Source: Megalopta genalis (taxonomy: Eukaryota; Arthropoda; Insecta; Hymenoptera; Halictidae). Taken from it: a DNA stretch of 64,000 nucleotides. The notes beneath the pieces are model-generated. The model saw only the letters and a list, made by a program, of their open reading frames with translations, was not told the DNA's origin and searched no databases. How positions within the stretch are numbered: the first letter of the stretch is position 1; the number at the start of each line of letters is the position of its first letter. Below are positions 33,986-44,640 of this stretch, piece after piece. The DNA lies in NCBI RefSeq assembly GCF_051020955.1, contig NW_027476111.1, positions 620,001 through 684,000 on the forward strand. Reading direction: 5' to 3'. The translations under genes and the position numbers were made by a program.

Positions 33986-35029
33986 TATCGATATGTGCCG
34001 CCACCCCTCGATCGCCCCGCACTGGCCAGGCACGCCCGGCTACCAAGGCAGTAGCCAGACAGCTTGCCCGCGCCCGCACAAAGCGGGTAATTGGGCGTGG
34101 CCGTACAGCCTGCCACCTTATGGTCCCGACTTTCGCACCTGCAGCAGCAGTCAGACCGATCCTCGGCCGCAATGCACCCCTGCCTGGTGTGGCCCATGCC
34201 GAGGCAGCGGTAGCACTGTAAAGGCCGGGCGCCAAGGGCCTCCACGGTGATCGTACCGACAACCGCCACTTTACGTGCGGCCGCAGTCGGGCACTGGACC
34301 CAAAGTGTATCAAGGCTCGAGAGGGAGGACCGGATCTCGCCTGTCCTAATCTCCCCCTCGGTGCACCCATCAACACGGGTGATCACCGTGGCGACCTCCC
34401 GGGGGGTGGTTGAGTCAACGAGGCCGCGGACCCATAGATCCGCTTTCTTTATGGGCCTCGCGACTTTCACTCCCGTACCCATCAGCGCAGCCGTTAATTT
34501 TTTGGCGAGGACCGTCGCCTTTGCGGCTCCATCGGCGCCGGGGACCTCCAAAATGAGGGCCCCGGTCACCGCCCGTTTCAGCCGCAACGAGGCGATGCCA
34601 ATTTCTGTCAGGTCCACTTTGGACCTGGCAGTGGCCACCGCCTCTGCGTACGTCACCGTCCCGGCGGCCGACGCCGTTATTGTAACGGCTGCCGCGCGCG
34701 GCGGACGTGGAGGTAGGGGTGCCTTCTTGGGGGGCGACGTGGCCACCCGTCTCGCCCGGCCGGTGTGGCTCTGGCAGCTACCGTCGTCTTGTCACCTTAG
34801 ACCACACCTCCTGGGTTAGAGGTGCGGAGGAGGGCGGCGTCAAGTCAGCTCACGGCCGAGCGGGCTGCGGCTGGGGCTGCTTTAGCAATCGCAGCTTGCC
34901 CCCTCTTCGTACCCATCCTCTTTGTACGTCCCTCCCTGTCTGAAGACTGAGGGGGGACGGACGGCCCAGGTGCCCCCGATCACGGGGCCGAATGCACCTG
35001 CGGCGCAAGCTCGCTCCTAAATGATGCCG
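33985..35029 (-). pseudogene. Family B ORF1 (gag), carboxyl part
   Basis: A 253-codon piece (33985-34746) contains the conserved VKVARPIKKADLWVRGL and STTPREVATV blocks and knuckles PLQCYRCLGMGHTRQGC, CCCRCESRDHKVAGC and CAGAGKLSGYCLGSRAC. Two residues conserved in family A are changed. Upstream of 34746 the frame decays before the LTR-like insertion at 35030. Confidence 0.8.
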
Positions 35030-36591
35030 TGTCACGTCCCGCGTGTGGCTTCCCACAAAAATATATATATTTCGCGAGACCGCGGAATTACACGTAACTA
35101 ATCAAACGATTGCCTTTGGTTCACGCGACGCGTGCCGTTCGCGTATCACCGGGTTTCGCTTACTCGCTCGAGAGCAGCGGTAATCGGCGCGGGCACTTAC
35201 TATTGAGATGACTCGCTCGCTGGATGCACGTACGCTGATCGTCTTGGTTCTCCTGCCGGAGTCCTGTTAGGGTTGTAGCTCGGCCGTGGAATCTCGATTT
35301 CTACGGGCTGCTTCCAAGGTTGGATACGATGATGTTGTGGAGCGCGATATTCGCGGGCGATATGGATTTCCTCGCGATATGTAATTTCGCCCGTAACTGA
35401 ATCTACTTGCGGATTGTAACTAATAATGTTAATATCTTGGCTTTTATGATTTACCCTGGCTTCGTAAGGAACTTGGGCGAACAAACGAAGGAGCCTCTTC
35501 AATTGAGCTCTACGTCCTGATTGACGCGGCATAAATGGTAGCAATAATAATTATGATTGCTGGAATGGTCCGTTCTGTCCGGTGGCGTACAGGACTTGTG
35601 GGGAAAGCCCGGTACATACGCTTTCTGGACAGATTTTGCTACGAGCAACTTCGGTGGCGTGCAGGGCTTGTGGGGAAAACCCGGTGCACTCGCTTTCTGA
35701 AGTTGCGGTTCTAAATAACGAAATAACTCGAATGGTTGGAATCTGGGAACGCATAGGCTATTGAATATAGTACTTTCACTGCTTCTATTTGAATATATAT
35801 ATTATAATTGAACTGAAGTAAGGTTACAATGCCTTAGAGACTATACGCAAGATTTATGAAATAGAATTAAAATTCACCTCGGAGATTGAGAATTTGACGA
35901 CCGCAGACGACCGGACTTCGAAGCGAGAGAAGTCGACTGTACTAGCCGGGTCCCGGAACGAGAGTGAAGAGTCGAGGAGCGCTCTGAGGCTCCTTCGGCG
36001 ACTGTGGATGCTGCGAGGAGTGGGGGTACGCTGGAGTGGGGCGGAGTGTGCTACGCAGCGCACGCGGTAGATCGTCGAACACGGTAATTGTGTGACATAA
36101 TGTGTTGGTAACGTTGATAACGTTGCAGCTGTCGGTAACGTCGGTAATGTTGCAGCTGTCGGTAATTATGTGACTGTTGGTAATGATGCGGCTGTCGGTA
36201 ACATATCGGCGATGATGCGGTGGCGGTAATATATCGGCGATGATGCGGCTGTCGGTGACATGTATAGTGTAGTTGAGTTAAGCAAGTGTGTATGGATTTA
36301 AGTGTGTGAATGGGTTATAGATTATAATGTTTCCTTATTCTACGCGATTATAGTACTTAGCCTACGCAATATGTCGGGAGTCGACCGACGTAACACTAAC
36401 TTATGCTATGGTACATTATAGAGTGGATACGTGCTAACTTAGTCTACAGTATATGTGGATTGAATATGGTATAGTAGATTGTAGCAGGTCTGAGCTAACT
36501 CGTTTAACATATACTTATATACTAATTCGCGCGGATACATACATGCAACCCACGGACTTACATACTAATACAAACGTCGGAGGACGTAACA
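35030..36591 (+). mobile_element. LTR-like insertion (probable solo LTR)
   Basis: Begins TGTCACGTCC and ends GGACGTAACA, flanked by the 4-base duplication GCCG (35026-35029 and 36592-36595). Removing it restores the family B gag sequence. Length 1,562 bases. TG...CA ends with a 4-base duplication fit a Ty3/gypsy-type LTR. Inside are a 72-base-spaced direct repeat (35581 and 35653, GGTGGCGT.CAGG.CTTGTGG) and a run of GC.GCTGTCGGTAA repeats (about 36120-36260). A 114-codon minus frame at 35200-35544 is unrecognised. Confidence 0.75.
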
Positions 36592-36595
36592 GCCG

Positions 36596-37345
36596 ATTTG
36601 GCATCAATGAGGGAGCCTATTTTTGCCAGCAAATCTGCCGGCGCAACCGCTAGTAGGGGCGAGGATCTTCTTCGCCCAGGGCATTGGCGCTCTGGGACGC
36701 CGACGATCGGCCACGGCACTGAGCCCCTCTCCGTCCTGGCGGTGGAGGCATTGCTGCAGCAGGCGGTCTCGCCTCCACCACCTGACGAAGCCGGACTACC
36801 TCAGCTCGCAGCTCCGTCATTTGCCCCATGAGGAGGGCATTTTCAGCCTCCAAAACTCGGGTGGCGTCGGTAACTGACCTGACTGCTAGCTCCGACACCC
36901 CCACCCTGCCATTCAAGGCGGCCACCTTCAGGGCGCGGGCTAAGATGCCCTTTAGCTCCTTGGAGACACCGGAGATCCTGGCCACCTCGGCCAGGACTGC
37001 AATGGTCTCGGCAGGGGGGCACCCAGGTCAAAGATGGCCGCCACCTCTCTTGCCTCAGCCTCCAGCTGGGTGGCCTCGGCCAGCTTATGCTTGGCCTCGG
37101 TGAGGTTAGCATAGTCGCCGGTCGTCGGCGGCCGGCCCCTCTTTCTCGCCCCGCTAGTGCCCGGAGCGCTCTGCGACGAGAGGTTGGAGGAGACCGAGAA
37201 ATCGGACTCCTGCGCATCCTTGCGGACTCGTCCGCAATACCGGACCGGCGACCCGTTCGAGGCGAACGCATAGCTCGCGTATGCCTCCTTCATCCCGTTG
37301 ACGTTCATTGTCAACGTCAACAGATCCCCCTATAACAATATCCAT
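36596..37345 (-). pseudogene. Family B ORF1 (gag), amino part
   Basis: Overlapping open pieces in several frames encode an acidic-serine region (ESDFSVSSNLSSQS), the basic ARKRGRPPTTG patch, and the leucine-zipper segment RVLEAENALLMGQM followed by ELRAEVVRLRQVVE. The layout equals that of family A ORF1. Frameshifts near 37020 and elsewhere break it. Confidence 0.75.
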
Positions 37346-37629
37346 CGGGGCGGGGGGGGGGGGCTAGGGACTCTACCCCACCTGAAGGGCAGTCGTTGGA
37401 TAACCGTCGCCTGGGGCCTGCTCGCCCACACTCGGTCACGACGGGTATACTATACTACCATACTACTTTCGGACATAGTTCCATACAGTTCTTCCTTGGT
37501 CGCTCTTAGTTTTCACCGCTCAGACTGGAACTTACCGGCATGGGAGGCCCTGCCAGGAATCGAATCGCTCCAGTCTTCATCGCAGGTACTTAAGCACCTA
37601 TACCACAACAAGGTAGCGACCGCATAGGG

Positions 37630-38097
37630 GAAGCCAGTTATCCCTGTGGCAACTTTTCTGACACCTCTTGCTGAAAACTCTTCAAGCCAGAAGGATCGAT
37701 AGGGCGTGCTTTCGCAGTCTCTATGCGTACTGAACATCGAAATCAAGCCAGCTTTTGCCCTTTTGCTCTTCGCGAGGTTTTTGTCCTCGCTGAACTGGCC
37801 TTAGAACACCTGCGTTATTCTTTGACAGATGTACCGCCCCAGTCAAACTCCCCGCCTGGCAGTGTCCTCGAATCGGATAACGCCGGAGTATTATTGGCGA
37901 TCAGCCGTTAAGCCTCACGCCACTCTTAACACGCTTGGCTCTAGAACCCCGTAACAACCGGGTCGCGAAGACCTCAGTGCACGCGCTCCGCCCAACCGAG
38001 TAAGTAATGAAACGATGAAAGTAGTGGTATTTCACCGGCGATGTTTTTAACGCATCTCCCACTTATGCTACACCTCTCATGTCTCCTTACAATGCCA

Positions 38098-38136
<39 letters not shown>

Positions 38137-38205
38137 ATTCTTCCAAGCCCGTTCCCTTGGCAGTGGTTTCGCTAGAAAGTAGATAGGTAGAGGGGGAATC
38201 TCGTC

Positions 38206-38251
<46 letters not shown>
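37630..38251 (-). rRNA. 28S rRNA fragment downstream of the R2 target
   Basis: On the minus strand it starts TAGCCAAATGCC at 38251, exactly the first bases 3' of the R2 cleavage site, and runs about 620 bases to GGGATAACTGGCTT near 37630. Some normally invariant positions differ (for example around the R1 target, 38185-38200), so this is probably a diverged pseudogene copy. Open frames across it are spurious. Confidence 0.9.
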
Positions 38252-38978
38252 AAACATTTGTTTAACGAGTTTGTACCTCGCAACAATATTTCCAGTGTAT
38301 TTGTCAATTGGCCCGCTGGTAGGCTTACCATTAATATGATATAAACAACGCTATTCAAATTGCGAAGAAGTAATTAGTGACGCCAAAGAAAATAAAATAA
38401 AAGTATAATTAATTATTGTAAGTATAATAAATTTAAATTGGGTTATATTACAGTAGGAAAAGGGGTAAAACACACTTAATATTTACATATAGAAACTAAT
38501 TTTGGCTGCGCAAGTATTTGCAGGACAGATCCGGGCGTCCACGGCCGCCACGCATTAGATGTTTTGTCGTGGCCGCCACCACACGGCACTCATGAAGTAC
38601 CTATGGATGGATACCCTCCACTGTAGGGCGATTTGCGCTAATAATCTGTTTCAACTTGTGCGACCAGCCAAATTTTTTGATTATCTGTCATCAGTCTGAT
38701 GCAGTCATCAATGTATTTTAATTTTTTCTTAATTATATCCATAGTCTGTAGGTTATGGTGTAGACGGGAGATAAGGTATCTTTGTAATATGTTCATTATC
38801 TAGGGTTTTAGTGGACTAGCCTTGAGATTTTTAAGCATGCCTTCGAGCTTGGACGGAGACAGCGTGATGGCGCCGCAGTATTTATTTACGTGCCCTAGGT
38901 ATTTTAGTTGTGACGCTATGCCCAATGTTGGTATGGGGCTTTTATTTATTTGTAATTTGGCCTGTATGTCTACTACAA
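38252..38978 (-). pseudogene. R2 ORF tail and 3' UTR (3' of the nested insertion)
   Basis: The minus-strand frame continues the RT thumb (LQINKSPIPTLGIASQLKYLG, then LKASPLKP) directly from the 44641 side. A TAG follows at about 38812 where other R2 copies have glutamine; beyond it YLISRLHHNLQ is recognisable. After about 38650 the expected CCHC and restriction-like endonuclease are absent, so roughly 1.2 kb of coding DNA is deleted. The rest is AT-rich 3' UTR ending at the 28S junction. Confidence 0.75.
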
Positions 38979-38979
38979 A

Positions 38980-41070
38980 AAAACCGGGGAGGGGGGAAAC
39001 GAGAGGGAGGAGGAGGCGAGCGTGGCTAGCGTGTGCCTCGAGCGTATAGATGGGTTGGTGTTGCGGGATCTACCCGCAACACGCGGCATAAAGAGGTCCG
39101 CTATGGACCTTGGCGAGTGCGATGGGGGTGAGGTGTCCGATCACTCGGTCTCCTCTCACCACTCTTCACAGAGCGCCCCGGGCTCCTCAACAGGGAGGAT
39201 GAGGGGATGACCGCCGTCTACTGGCCAGTACGTTGGCCTCTATGAAGCTAAACGAAAGCAGACGGAGGCCAACAAAAGCCTCATCGCAGCGATTTTCGAC
39301 CCGGTAGCCCCGGGGCCGCAGCCCGGGAGATCAAGCGTCCCGCTTCCGGACGAAGTCGAAATCGCTGCGCAACTTCGCAGCCGTCCGACGCGGGACATAG
39401 CGGCGGCAATCGTGGAAAGCCTGGCCGAAGTGGCCAAGATCTCGAGCGCCACGAAGGAGTTGAGGCCCAACACAGTGCGGATCCTGCAAGCGGCGGCCCT
39501 GAACAGCCGGGCGGGCGTTGCGGAGCTGACAATGAGATCAGCTTCCGACGCCACCCGGCTGTTAGAAGCAGAAAATGCTCTCCTTAGGGAGCAGATGGCG
39601 GAGTTGCGGACGGAGGTGGCCCGACTCCGTCAAGCGGTAGAGACGAGGCCGGCAGCAGTCGGGATGTCTCCGTCGCCGGCCCCTGAGGGGGGCACAGGGT
39701 CGCTGCTGAACGCCGGCACCCGGGGGCCACAGCGCCCTGGGCGAGGGAAGCCCTTGCCGGCGTCCGCAACGGCGCCAGCAAATTTGCTGGCGCAGATCAG
39801 CTCCCTGATCGATGCCAAGCTGGCATCGTTCAGGGAGGAGCTGACGCCGCGGGTGCAGGGTCAGCGACCGCTTGCACCCGTGCCGCCCGCTCCCCCTCAG
39901 ACAATGGGGAAGGGAGGACGGGGGAAGCGGCAAAAAGGTAAAACCACGGCCACTAAGGCGGTCCAGCCACAGCCCGATCAATTGCGGGTCGCCCCCGTTG
40001 TTGAGCTGCCCTCCACCACGACTCCAACTCAGGAGACGTGGGCAACGGTGGTGGGTCGAATGGCGAAGAAGGCGGCTGCTGCCGTCAAATCTGCGGCAGC
40101 CGCTAAGGCCGCCCCGGCTGGGAGGGCGACTAAACGGGTGGCGCCGGCAGCCCCCAGGAGGGCTCCCCTGCCGCCACGTCCGCCCCGCACAGCGGCCGTC
40201 ACTATTACGGTACCGGCCGGCGGGGCGATGACGTATGCCGAGGCAATGGCCACTGCCAGGTCGAAAGTTGACCTGGCAGATATTGGCATTGACTCGATGA
40301 AGCCGAGGAGGGCGGTGACGGGGGCTCTAATATTGGAGATTCCCGGCGCCGACGGGGCTGCCAAAGCCACCGCCCTCGCCATGAAAGTGGCCGAAGCGCT
40401 GGCAGGCACCGGCGTGAAGGTTGCGCGCCCGGTAAAGAAGGCCGACCTTAGGGTGCGCGGCCTAGTCGATTCGACCACGCCGGCTGAGGTTGCTGCGGCA
40501 GTTGCCCGTGTGGGAGGGTGTGACGAGGGGGAGTTGAGGACCGGCGAAATCCGGTCTTCCCCCTCGGGACTTGGCACCCTTTGGGTCCAGTGCCCTACTG
40601 CGGCTGCACGCAAAGTTGCGGTTGCGGGAAGGGTAACTGTGGGCTGGACCCAGGCGACGGTCGAGACACTTAGCGCCCGGCCCCTGCAGTGCTATCGCTG
40701 CCTTGGCCTAGGCCACACTAGGCAGCGATGCACTGCGGCCGAGGACCGGTCGGAATGCTGCTTTGGATGCGGCAGTCTGGACCACAAGGTGGCTGGCTGC
40801 ACGGCGAAGCCTAACTGCCCTCTCTGTGCGGGAGCGGGCAGGCCGGCCGGCCACCGCCTCGGTAGCCGGGCGTGCCCTGCCAGCGCGAAACGCGGCAGGG
40901 GAAGCAGGGGGAGGAAAACCGCGGTGGCCAAGGCGGCGGCCACCGTAGCAACTAAGCCGAATATGGCGCCAAGTTGTGCCACCGTTGTGCCCGCGGGGAC
41001 GGATGGTGCCAAGGAGGCCCCAGATGCCACCGCTCCCGCGGCGGCAATGGAGGTAGAGGCATGCCCATAA
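38980..41070 (+). pseudogene. Family A ORF1 (gag), copy 2, one stop codon
   Basis: One frame from the 5' truncation to 41070, interrupted only by TGA at 39208-39210 in the conserved RGRPPSTG patch. Features in order: Ser-rich acidic region, basic patch, leucine zipper RLLEAENALLREQMAELRTEV (about 39555-39620), Pro/Ala/Lys-rich linker, VKVARPVKKADLRVRGL block, and knuckles PLQCYRCLGLGHTRQRC, CCFGCGSLDHKVAGC and CPLCAGAGRPAGHRLGSRAC. It lacks its own start codon. The stop overlaps the ORF2 start as TAATG. Confidence 0.9.
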
Positions 41071-44000
41071 TGGGGCCCAAGGACCCTATAATACAGACCA
41101 ACCTGAACCGCTCGGCCAGGGCACAAGACCTTCTTGTGCAATTCCTGACTGAGCGGGGTGCCGGGTTGGCCGTAGCGGCGGAGCCGTACAGGATTCCCGA
41201 CCATCCACATTGGATGGGGGACCTGAGCGGCTCCGCCGTTATAATATGGGCAGGCCGGCCGGGGTCCCCGGCGTGCTCCGTTATCGAGCGCGGCCGGGGA
41301 TACCTGGCCGTTGACTGGGGCGGCACCGCGGTTGTGGCGATCTACGCACCTCCAAGGTGGTCCCTCGAGGAGTTCGAACAGTATCTGGACGGGGTGGGGA
41401 GATGCGTCTCCCGCTGCCAGCCCCGTCCGGTGCTGGTCCTGGGGGACTTCAACGACAAGTCGCCGGCTTGGGGTTCCCCCAGGACAAACCCGAGGGGCCG
41501 GGAGGTGCTTGATTGGGCGGCGGGACTCGAGCTCCGTCTTTTAAACACGGGCTCGGTCCATACGTGCGTGCGGCACAATGGGGGGTCCATCGTTGACCTC
41601 TCATGGGCAACGCCCCCCGCCGAGCGCCGTATTACGGGGTGGAGGGTGGCGGAGGAGGTCGAGACGCTATCTGACCACAGGTATATTGTTCTCGGCCTCT
41701 CCGCCTCCCCATCGACACCTCGACGTCGCCCTGCTGATGAGGGATCGCCTCAGCCGCGGTGGGCGCTAAAGCGCCTCAACCAGGACGCTCTGATGGCGGC
41801 AGCCCACGTCGTGGCCTGGCCGGCAACACCGGCCGGGCCAGTCGACGGGACAAGGGAGGCCCATTGGTTCCGGGGTGCAATGACGTCCATTTGCGACGTC
41901 GCCATGCCCCGGGCCAGGGTTTTCCCGAGGAAGGCGGTGTACTGGTGGTCGCGCGCGATAGCGGATTTGCGCACAGAGTGCGTTCGCGCGCGACGCCAGT
42001 ACGCCCGCGCCCGTCGACGACGACGTTCCGACGTGGAGCTGGCTATACAGCTGTATAGGCGATACAGGGAGAGGGTGGTCGCCCTGCAGCTGGCCATCAG
42101 GCAGGCAAAGAGCCAGGCCTGGCGCGACCTTCTCGGCACCGTAAACCGAGACCCATGGGGGCGCCCATACAAAATGGCGATGGGACGATTGCGTCCCTGG
42201 GCGCCCCCTATGACGGAGAGCCTGGATCCGGGGATGCTCGGACGGGTCGTGGACGCGCTATTCCCCGTCAGCGGGGAGGCGTCCCGGCCCGTCCCTCTGC
42301 TGGAGGGACATGAGTGGTCCCCGGATCTGGAGGTCGCGCCGGAGGAAATGGCCGGGGTAGTCAGATGGCTTCGGGGCAAAAATACTGCCCCGGGGCCGGA
42401 CGGTATCCCCGGCCGGGTCTGGCTGCTTGCCATGGGCGTCCTGGGCGAGAGGCTTAGAGGCCTCTACTCTGGTCTCCTGAGGTCCGGGGTGTTCCCGGAC
42501 CTCTGGAGGAGGAGTCGGATGGTCCTCTTAAGGAAGGATGGGAGGCCTGCGGATTCTCCCTCCGCGTACCGGCCCATTTGCCTCCTGGACGAGGTGGGCA
42601 AGATCTTTGAAAAGATCATTGCTGCCCGCCTCTCCAGGCACCTGTCCCGCGTTGGCCCCGATCTGGCGGACTGCCAGTTCGGCTTCCGGGAGGGACGATC
42701 GACGGTTGATGCAATTGACCGTCTAAAGTCCCTCTCGGACAATGCCGTGGCACGGGGCGGGGTGTGCTTGGCGGTGTCGATCGACATCGTCAATTCGTTT
42801 AACACCCTGCCCTGGTCCGCCATTAGGGAGGCCCTGGTGGAACACCAGGTGCCTCCCTATCTGAGGCGGGTGATCGGGGCCTCCCTACGGGACAGGTGGG
42901 TGGAATACCCGGGCCGGTATGGGACGATACGGAGGGAAGTGGACTGCGGGGTCCCACAGGGGTCCGTGTTAGGACCACTCCTGTGGGACCTGGGATATAA
43001 CGCAGTCCTGAAGGCCTCCCTGCCCGACGGTGCCACTCTCGTCTGCTATGCAGACGACACATTAGTGGTCGCCGTTGGGGACACCTTCGAGAGGACCATC
43101 CGACGAGCGGAGGTTGCGGTGGCAGCCGTCGTCGCGAGGATCCACGATCTGGGGCTGAAGATGGCCCCGGAGAAGGCCGAGGCCGTCTGGTTTGGACGGC
43201 CTTGGTCTCGGCCACCGGCCGGATCGTGGATCTGGGTTGGAGGAGCCTGCGTCGAGGTGAAGTCTGAGATCAAGTATCTCGGACTGATCCTCGACAGCCA
43301 CTGGAGGTTTGGAGCACATTTCGGCCGTCTCGTCCCACGAGTTGAGAGGGCGGCGGCCGCGTTAGGCCGCCTGCTGCCCAATCTCGGGGGGCCGGGCGAT
43401 ATGGTGCGTCGCCTATACCTAGGCGTGGTGCGGTCCATTGCATTATACGGCGCCCCGATTTGGGCGCCATACGCGAGGGCAAGCCGGCGCAACACATTGT
43501 TGTTGCGCCGGCTTCAGAGGCAAATGGCCCTTCGCCTCATACGAGGTTACCGCACCACGTCTACCGTGGCGGCGCTTGCTCTGGCTGGAGAAATTCCCTT
43601 CGAGCTGCAGGCGGCGATGCGCGCCTATGTTTATAGGCGCCTATGCATCGCCGGCCGGGCTCGGGGGGACCAGCCGGAGCAGGAGGCGGTCGATTGCTTT
43701 GAGCTCCAGGCCCGGGGATTAGCGCTCGCCAGATGGCATGCGGAGCTTTGCTCCCATGCCGGCGAGCGCGTCCCTTGGGCTCTCCTGCCACACTTCACCT
43801 CGTGGCGGGAGAGGCGGTTTGGCAGGCTCTCCTACCGTGCGACGCAGGTGTTCACCGGGCATGGCTGCTTCGGTGTTTACCTGTGTCGCATCGGTCGGGA
43901 AGCGACGACGGTGTGCCACCACTGTGGCGCGGAGGAGGACTCGGCGCAGCATACACTGGAGGTATGCCCCGCCTTTTCAGTGCTGCGCCGAGTCCTAAGA

Positions 44001-44195
44001 AGGGAAGTAGGTCGCGACCTCGCTCTCTCCAGCTTAGTTGGGGCCATGCTGGAGAGCCCGACAAAATGGGCGGCAGCCATAGCCTTCTGCGAGCAGGTAA
44101 TGTTGCAGAAGGAGGCTGCCGAGCGGGGTCGCCGTGAGCGGGGGGTGCGGCGTGTGCGCCCACGCCTAGAGCCCCCCCCCCCCCCGAGCAGCTGA
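41070..44195 (+). CDS. Family A ORF2 endonuclease-reverse transcriptase, intact
   Basis: 1,041 residues from the ATG in TAATG; an in-frame ATG nine bases earlier (41061) is an alternative. AP endonuclease (about 1-225): TNLNRSARAQ, AAEPYR, IYAPPR, GDFNDKSPAWG and LSDHRYIVLG, all catalytic blocks present. RT (about 410-720): APGPDGIPG, YRPICLLDEVGKIFEK, SIDIVNSFNT, CGVPQGSVLGP and VCYADDTLVV with both aspartates. Carboxyl knuckle: CHHCGAEEDSAQHTLEVC. It nicks target DNA and copies the element RNA onto it. Compared with copy 1 it has in-frame single-codon losses but no frameshift. Without a promoter or intact ORF1 it is probably silent here. Confidence 0.95.
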   Translation: MGPKDPIIQTNLNRSARAQDLLVQFLTERGAGLAVAAEPYRIPDHPHWMGDLSGSAVIIWAGRPGSPACSVIERGRGYLAVDWGGTAVVAIYAPPRWSLEEFEQYLDGVGRCVSRCQPRPVLVLGDFNDKSPAWGSPRTNPRGREVLDWAAGLELRLLNTGSVHTCVRHNGGSIVDLSWATPPAERRITGWRVAEEVETLSDHRYIVLGLSASPSTPRRRPADEGSPQPRWALKRLNQDALMAAAHVVAWPATPAGPVDGTREAHWFRGAMTSICDVAMPRARVFPRKAVYWWSRAIADLRTECVRARRQYARARRRRRSDVELAIQLYRRYRERVVALQLAIRQAKSQAWRDLLGTVNRDPWGRPYKMAMGRLRPWAPPMTESLDPGMLGRVVDALFPVSGEASRPVPLLEGHEWSPDLEVAPEEMAGVVRWLRGKNTAPGPDGIPGRVWLLAMGVLGERLRGLYSGLLRSGVFPDLWRRSRMVLLRKDGRPADSPSAYRPICLLDEVGKIFEKIIAARLSRHLSRVGPDLADCQFGFREGRSTVDAIDRLKSLSDNAVARGGVCLAVSIDIVNSFNTLPWSAIREALVEHQVPPYLRRVIGASLRDRWVEYPGRYGTIRREVDCGVPQGSVLGPLLWDLGYNAVLKASLPDGATLVCYADDTLVVAVGDTFERTIRRAEVAVAAVVARIHDLGLKMAPEKAEAVWFGRPWSRPPAGSWIWVGGACVEVKSEIKYLGLILDSHWRFGAHFGRLVPRVERAAAALGRLLPNLGGPGDMVRRLYLGVVRSIALYGAPIWAPYARASRRNTLLLRRLQRQMALRLIRGYRTTSTVAALALAGEIPFELQAAMRAYVYRRLCIAGRARGDQPEQEAVDCFELQARGLALARWHAELCSHAGERVPWALLPHFTSWRERRFGRLSYRATQVFTGHGCFGVYLCRIGREATTVCHHCGAEEDSAQHTLEVCPAFSVLRRVLRREVGRDLALSSLVGAMLESPTKWAAAIAFCEQVMLQKEAAERGRRERGVRRVRPRLEPPPPPSS

Positions 44196-44624
44196 GAATA
44201 GGCGGGCGGCGGGTGTACCAGACCTCCGGTTTAATTGCCCGCCGCCCGCCAACCGAGGTTGTCCTTCTGAAGTGGGGGCGACGAAATAAAGTCGCCCCCC
44301 GACGGCCGCTGGTGCGGCCGTCATGACGAGGCGGTGTGTGGTGCGGTCCCCCGCTCCGCCGAATCAAGATGATTCATGGGGGGAGGATTAATCTCTCCCC
44401 GGAACACGGCCGGCCACCGCTCCATCCTGGTGGCCGGCCAGGCGAGGGGGAGCCGCGGCCGTGTTCTTGAGAGTTCCCGTGGCTCCCCCGCTAATCGCCA
44501 GCGCCCTAGGCCGCCGTGGGGGTTTTAGCGGGTCGAACCCCGCACTACCCCCGCCCCGCCCCTCGGGCGGGACGGGGGTGTCTGACCAGCAGATTTCCCC
44601 CACGATAAAAAAAAAAAAGAAAAA
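44196..44624 (+). promoter_or_regulatory. Family A 3' UTR with three hairpins (copy 2)
   Basis: Perfect stems: GGCGGGCGGCGGG (44201-44213) with CCCGCCGCCCGCC (44238-44250); GGGGGCGAC with GTCGCCCCC (about 44275-44299); GGCCGGCCACC with GGTGGCCGGCC (about 44409-44440). All recur in copy 1. It ends in an A-rich tail at the target duplication. Probable RNA structures for recognition by the element RT (inferred). Confidence 0.75.
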
Positions 44625-44640
44625 TGTATGTCTACTACAA

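Larger units (their letters stand above)
33986..37520 (-). mobile_element. R1-clade family B ORF1 fragment, copy 2, split by an LTR-like insertion
   Basis: Carries the 5' leader (about 37346-37520, sharing GGTCGCTCTTAGTTTT with copy 1), the ORF1 amino part (36596-37345) and the carboxyl part (33985-35029). ORF2 is absent: the fragment ends inside the gag carboxyl region where family C begins. A G-run lies at 37341-37355. 37521-37629 is an unassigned join to 28S. Confidence 0.8.
38979..44624 (+). mobile_element. R1-clade family A element, copy 2, nested in R2
   Basis: Flanked by a perfect 16-bp duplication TGTATGTCTACTACAA (38963-38978 and 44625-44640), and ends in an A-rich tail (44606-44624). 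It is 5' truncated: it starts within the first ten codons of ORF1 and lacks the leader present in copy 1. ORF1 has a single stop and ORF2 is intact, so this is the best-preserved non-LTR copy in the window. Confidence 0.95.

Noticed and set aside
37513..38358. Open frames across 37513-38358
   Set aside because: They translate 28S rRNA and the R2 junction; there is no protein signal.
44524..44545. tRNA T-arm-like GGGTCGAACCCC
   Set aside because: No acceptor, D or anticodon arms around it; lies in the family A 3' UTR.
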